Below, piece by piece: positions 12,418 to 14,814 of a stretch of DNA of 14,814 nt. The notes beneath the pieces are model-generated. The model ran no database searches, was not told where the DNA came from, and saw nothing but the letters and a program-made list of their open reading frames with translations. Every line of letters starts with the position of its first letter. The stretch's first letter is position 1. The position numbers and the translations under genes are program-made. Origin of the DNA: Shimia_B sp038527375 (lineage in GTDB: Bacteria > Pseudomonadota > Alphaproteobacteria > Rhodobacterales > Rhodobacteraceae); the NCBI GenBank assembly GCA_038527375.1, contig JBCBFU010000067.1, positions 1 to 14,814 of the forward strand, in the 5' to 3' direction.

Positions 12418-13812
12418 CTAGTTTTTTCCGAGGCTTTTGAGCACGCGGTCCAAGGCCGTCCCTTGGTCCGAGATCGTCTGGGGCGCGCGCTTGACCAGAT
12501 TGTAATAGGCCGCCGGATCGTATTGCTGCACGTGCAGACCAAGGTCCGACACCGTTAGCATGCCAATCGCGGACAGGACGGTATAGGCCGCCACGGTCTG
12601 CTGCGCTTCGGCCGAAATCAGGCTGGCTTGCGCATCGAGAAGCTCTTGTTCGGCATCCAGCACGTCCAGCGTCGTCCGCGCGCCCAGGGTCGCCTCTTCG
12701 CGGACACCGCGGAAGGCCACACGCGCCGCAGTGATCTGGCGGATGCTGGCCTCGCGACTGGCTGCGGCGACGGCAAGGTTTGCATAAGCAATCTCAACGG
12801 CGGCATCGATGGAATGGCGGATGACATGCAGGTTGGCCCGCTGCCCGTCCAACCGCGCCTGCGCCTGCCGGATCTGGCTGGCCAGCGCGCCCCCTTGGCT
12901 GATCGGCCCCGACAGCGTCAACCCGACCTGATCGGTACGCTGGTCCCCGTCTGCGAAGGTGACGGAACCACTTGCGCTCAATGTCGGGTTCAAGGCCTTG
13001 TTGGCCCGCGCCAATGTCAGTTCCGCGGCTGTTATGTCGTGCTGGGCCTGCAGGATTTGCGGGTGGGTGCGGCGCGCGATGGCCAGCGCAGATGACACGT
13101 TCGGCGGCAGTTTAGGCGCGGCCTTCGGCGCGGCGAGCGGCCCGGGACGGCGACCCACCGCCTCCTGAAAGGTGGCCACAGACTGCGTCAGGCTGCCCCG
13201 GGCAGACGCCAGAAGCGACCGCGCGGCGGCAAGACGGCTTTCGGCCAGCGCCACATCCGTGCGGGTCACCTCGCCCACCTCGAACCGATCTTCGGCGGCG
13301 CGAAGCTCCTGCGTGATGAGACGCACGTTGTTTTCCCGCAACGCCACGAATTCCAGCGCCTCGCGCACGCTCATGTAAGCCGTTACCGCGTTCAGCAGCA
13401 CAGTCTGTTCGACAGAGATCAGCCCCTGACGGGTCGACAGCACGGTCTCTTTCTGGATCTCTGCCCGAAGACGCGTCGCACCCCCGTCCCACAGCAGCAG
13501 ACGCGCCGCGATTTCGAGCGATGCCGAGGATTGCGTCGTCTGAACCACGTTCCCGGCGGTCAGACCGACCCGCGCCGTGTAGTCGATGACCGGACGCAGC
13601 AGAGCCACCGCCTGCGCGACGTCTTCGTCGGCCGCCCGCAGAACCGCGCGGTTCTGTTCCAGAAGCCCCGAGTGGTCATAGGCAGCGGCAAGCGTGTCAG
13701 CCAGTGTTTCGGCCTGCAGCGCAGCAGGCATCCCCGCAACCGCGAGCCCTGCCACAACCACAATCCGCGCGCAGCCCGCGCGCAAACGGCCCATTGCCAC
13801 TGTCTTCAACAT
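12418..13812 (-). CDS. TolC-family outer-membrane efflux/secretion protein
   Basis: 464 residues beginning with a Sec signal peptide: basic n-region, hydrophobic IVVVAGLAVAGMPA, cleavage expected after ALQA (residue 34). The mature part shows the two-fold repeat of TolC proteins, with long Ala/Arg/Glu/Leu helices (TRTDVALAESRLAAARSLLA in the first half, TTLDVLDAEQELLDAQASLI in the second) and strand segments for the beta barrel. It would form a trimeric channel-tunnel joining inner-membrane pumps or type I secretion ABC transporters to the outside. A G-rich Shine-Dalgarno (minus-strand GGGGGAG, bases 13819-13825) lies 6 bases before ATG 13812. No inner-membrane pump or adaptor adjoins it, so it is probably a general partner. 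It follows the pcm-like gene after 77 bases and precedes the PopZ-like gene; Caulobacter rsaFb, next to popZ, is the likely counterpart (from memory). Confidence 0.92.
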   Translation of the reverse strand: MLKTVAMGRLRAGCARIVVVAGLAVAGMPAALQAETLADTLAAAYDHSGLLEQNRAVLRAADEDVAQAVALLRPVIDYTARVGLTAGNVVQTTQSSASLEIAARLLLWDGGATRLRAEIQKETVLSTRQGLISVEQTVLLNAVTAYMSVREALEFVALRENNVRLITQELRAAEDRFEVGEVTRTDVALAESRLAAARSLLASARGSLTQSVATFQEAVGRRPGPLAAPKAAPKLPPNVSSALAIARRTHPQILQAQHDITAAELTLARANKALNPTLSASGSVTFADGDQRTDQVGLTLSGPISQGGALASQIRQAQARLDGQRANLHVIRHSIDAAVEIAYANLAVAAASREASIRQITAARVAFRGVREEATLGARTTLDVLDAEQELLDAQASLISAEAQQTVAAYTVLSAIGMLTVSDLGLHVQQYDPAAYYNLVKRAPQTISDQGTALDRVLKSLGKN

Positions 13813-13889
13813 CTTGCTCTCCCCCAGGTCCTTATGGTCCTCGTGTGTCCCGTGCCCAGACCGTGACCGGACCTGCAGCGGGGATGGTC

Positions 13890-14543
13890 TTACAAAGTGA
13901 ACGCCTCCGCCCGCGCAAAGCCTGGCAGCAGGGGCGCGGTGGCGTTGAATGAAAACCGCCAGGTGATATCGCCATCGATCTTGTAGCCCACGCGGACGAT
14001 GCCCAACGCGCCCTCCATCATGATGCAGGCGATACGGCCACCTTCGGCCAATTGATCCGCGAACGTGTCGGGAAGATGCTCGATCCCGCCTTCGATGAGG
14101 ATGGCATCAAACGGCGCGTGCTGTGCCGCCCCTTCGGCGAGCGGCCCTTGCACCAAGGCCACGGTATCGACGCCTTCGTCCGCCAAGGTCGCCTCGGCGT
14201 CCGCATAAAGCGCCGCATCTTCTTCGAGCGCGACCACAGCCTGCGCCAGCCGCGACAGAACCGCCGCCGAATAGCCCGTCCCGCAGGCCACATCGAGCAC
14301 GAGGTCACCCGGCTGAATATCCAGCGCATCCAACATCTTGGCAAAGGTGCGCGGATCGAGAACCACGCGCCCGCCGCCCAATGCCACATGCTCGCCAATA
14401 TAGGCCGCCTCGCGCGCATCCTCGGGCACAAAGGCCTCGCGCCGAACCTTGAGAAGCGCGTCAATGATAGGGAGCTTGGTGACATCCGACGGGCGCACCT
14501 GCGTGTCGACCATCATCGTCCGGCGTGTGGCGAAATCGATCAT
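13890..14543 (-). CDS. pcm: Protein-L-isoaspartate O-methyltransferase family protein (divergent)
   Basis: 217 residues with a class I SAM fold: motif I LVLDVACGTGYSAAVLS (81-97), the acidic motif II VVALEED, and IEGGIEHLP in the place of the usual post-motif segment DGGAE-HIP. Length and N-terminal region (VRREAFVPEDAREAAYIGEHVAL) fit the PCMT family, whose members repair isoaspartyl residues by methylation. However, the substrate-site signature GxGQTISQP is here GGGRVVLDP (residues 57-64), so the Thr-Ile-Ser triplet is absent. This points to a divergent subgroup whose activity should not be assumed. ATG 14543 has only a weak GAGA-type ribosome site. A short dyad CTGAC/GTCAG (14565-14580) lies in its probable leader. 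It is the first gene of the minus-strand row pcm - tolC - PopZ-like. Confidence 0.83.
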   Translation of the reverse strand: MIDFATRRTMMVDTQVRPSDVTKLPIIDALLKVRREAFVPEDAREAAYIGEHVALGGGRVVLDPRTFAKMLDALDIQPGDLVLDVACGTGYSAAVLSRLAQAVVALEEDAALYADAEATLADEGVDTVALVQGPLAEGAAQHAPFDAILIEGGIEHLPDTFADQLAEGGRIACIMMEGALGIVRVGYKIDGDITWRFSFNATAPLLPGFARAEAFTL

Positions 14544-14635
14544 GTGAAGTTTCTCGTCCGGTTACTGACGCCTGGGTCAGCTATTGCATGGGGATGGGCC
14601 TGCTGCAACGCAAATCCAACGCTTACACGGGGTTT

Positions 14636-14687
14636 TGCGCAATTTGGCACGGCTGCGCAATATGACGTCCACGAGATGCGCAATTTG
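14636..14687. repeat. Three TGCGCAAT repeats upstream of tRNA-Cys
   Basis: TGCGCAAT occurs at 14636-14643, 14654-14661 and 14677-14684, same orientation, with start-to-start spacings of 18 and 23 bases. The first copy sits in the palindrome TTGCGCAA (14635-14642), and the first and third extend to TGCGCAATTTG. They fill the spacer between the pcm-like gene and the tRNA promoter; the third ends 14 bases before its -35 box. Confidence 0.55.
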
Positions 14688-14698
14688 CCCACAGGAAC

Positions 14699-14727
14699 TT
14701 GACGCCCCGCGCCCCCCGGCGTATCGC
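14699..14727 (+). promoter_or_regulatory. Promoter of tRNA-Cys
   Basis: TTGACG (14699-14704), 17-base spacer, TATCGC (14722-14727). The predicted start near 14734 is about 27 bases before the mature tRNA 5' end, a normal leader. TTGAC with a GC-rich -10 is typical of alphaproteobacterial stable-RNA promoters. Confidence 0.6.
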
Positions 14728-14760
14728 CTCTCCACCACTGGCAGGCCCCCCTGCCCCGGC

Positions 14761-14814
14761 GGCGAGTTGGCGGAGTGGTGACGCAGCGGATTGCAAATCC
14801 GTGTACACCGGTTC
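14761..14814 (+). tRNA. tRNA-Cys (anticodon GCA), 3' end outside window
   Basis: The sequence from GGCGAGT (acceptor 5' strand) runs through T8, a D-arm with GCG/CGC pairs and a GTGGTGA loop, an anticodon stem GCGGA/TCCGT around the loop TTGCAAA (anticodon GCA), a 4-base variable loop, and the first T-arm strand ACCGG with TTC. This follows the E. coli tRNA-Cys layout position by position. The last ~20 bases (T-stem 3' strand, acceptor 3' strand, any CCA) are beyond the window. Confidence 0.92.

Noticed and set aside
14761..14814. tRNA gene as an integration site for a mobile element
   Set aside because: The 3' half of the tRNA and everything after it lie outside the window. No integrase or duplicated tRNA 3' end is seen inside it.
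1..14814. CRISPR array, insertion sequence, prophage, toxin-antitoxin or defence genes
   Set aside because: No regular repeat-spacer pattern, transposase, terminal inverted repeats or recognisable phage or defence domain was found on either strand.

Overview
The window looks like chromosomal core sequence from a marine alphaproteobacterium of the Rhodobacterales (Roseobacter/Rhodobacteraceae type). Evidence: high GC, very dense gene packing, an aerobic-type cobyric acid synthase, a small conserved Rhodobacterales protein beside efp, and a pcm - tolC - PopZ-like gene row with valS nearby. I see no insertion sequence, prophage, CRISPR array, integron or defence system.

Layout. 1-900: 3' end of valS (+). 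925-1086 (-): a 53-residue mini-protein with a twin-arginine motif. 1171-2325 (+): HisC-like aminotransferase, then a 59-residue membrane micro-protein (2387-2566, +). 2572-3768 (-): class V aminotransferase of the serine/alanine-glyoxylate type. 3943-6370 (+): a two-gene overlapping operon of a Cys-based phosphatase and an MsbA-like ABC exporter, whose 3' end overlaps a convergent family 2 glycosyltransferase (6349-7041, -). 7098-7838 (+): YgfZ-type folate-binding protein, whose stop codon overlaps that of efp (7835-8398, -). 8611-8922 (+): small conserved protein followed by a strong terminator. 9008-9577 (-): YdjM-like membrane protein, divergent from cobQ (9628-11088, +). 11096-14543 (-): PopZ-like acidic protein, TolC-family outer-membrane protein and a divergent protein-L-isoaspartate methyltransferase-like protein. 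14761-end (+): tRNA-Cys(GCA), cut by the window edge, with a good upstream promoter.

How the genes relate. Most are housekeeping: translation (valS, efp, tRNA-Cys), Fe-S protein maintenance (YgfZ), cobalamin synthesis (cobQ) and amino-acid metabolism (two PLP enzymes). The phosphatase/ABC exporter/glycosyltransferase group suggests an envelope lipid or glycan role. The minus-strand block at the right matches the neighbourhood in which Caulobacter popZ lies (beside a TolC homologue). Here the popZ-like gene and valS are about 10 kb apart and converge.

The points I rate highest are the PopZ-like protein with its reshuffled neighbourhood, the Tat-motif mini-protein, the methyltransferase that lacks its family's substrate signature, and several small dyads and repeats between genes. 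I see no wholly new multi-gene system.
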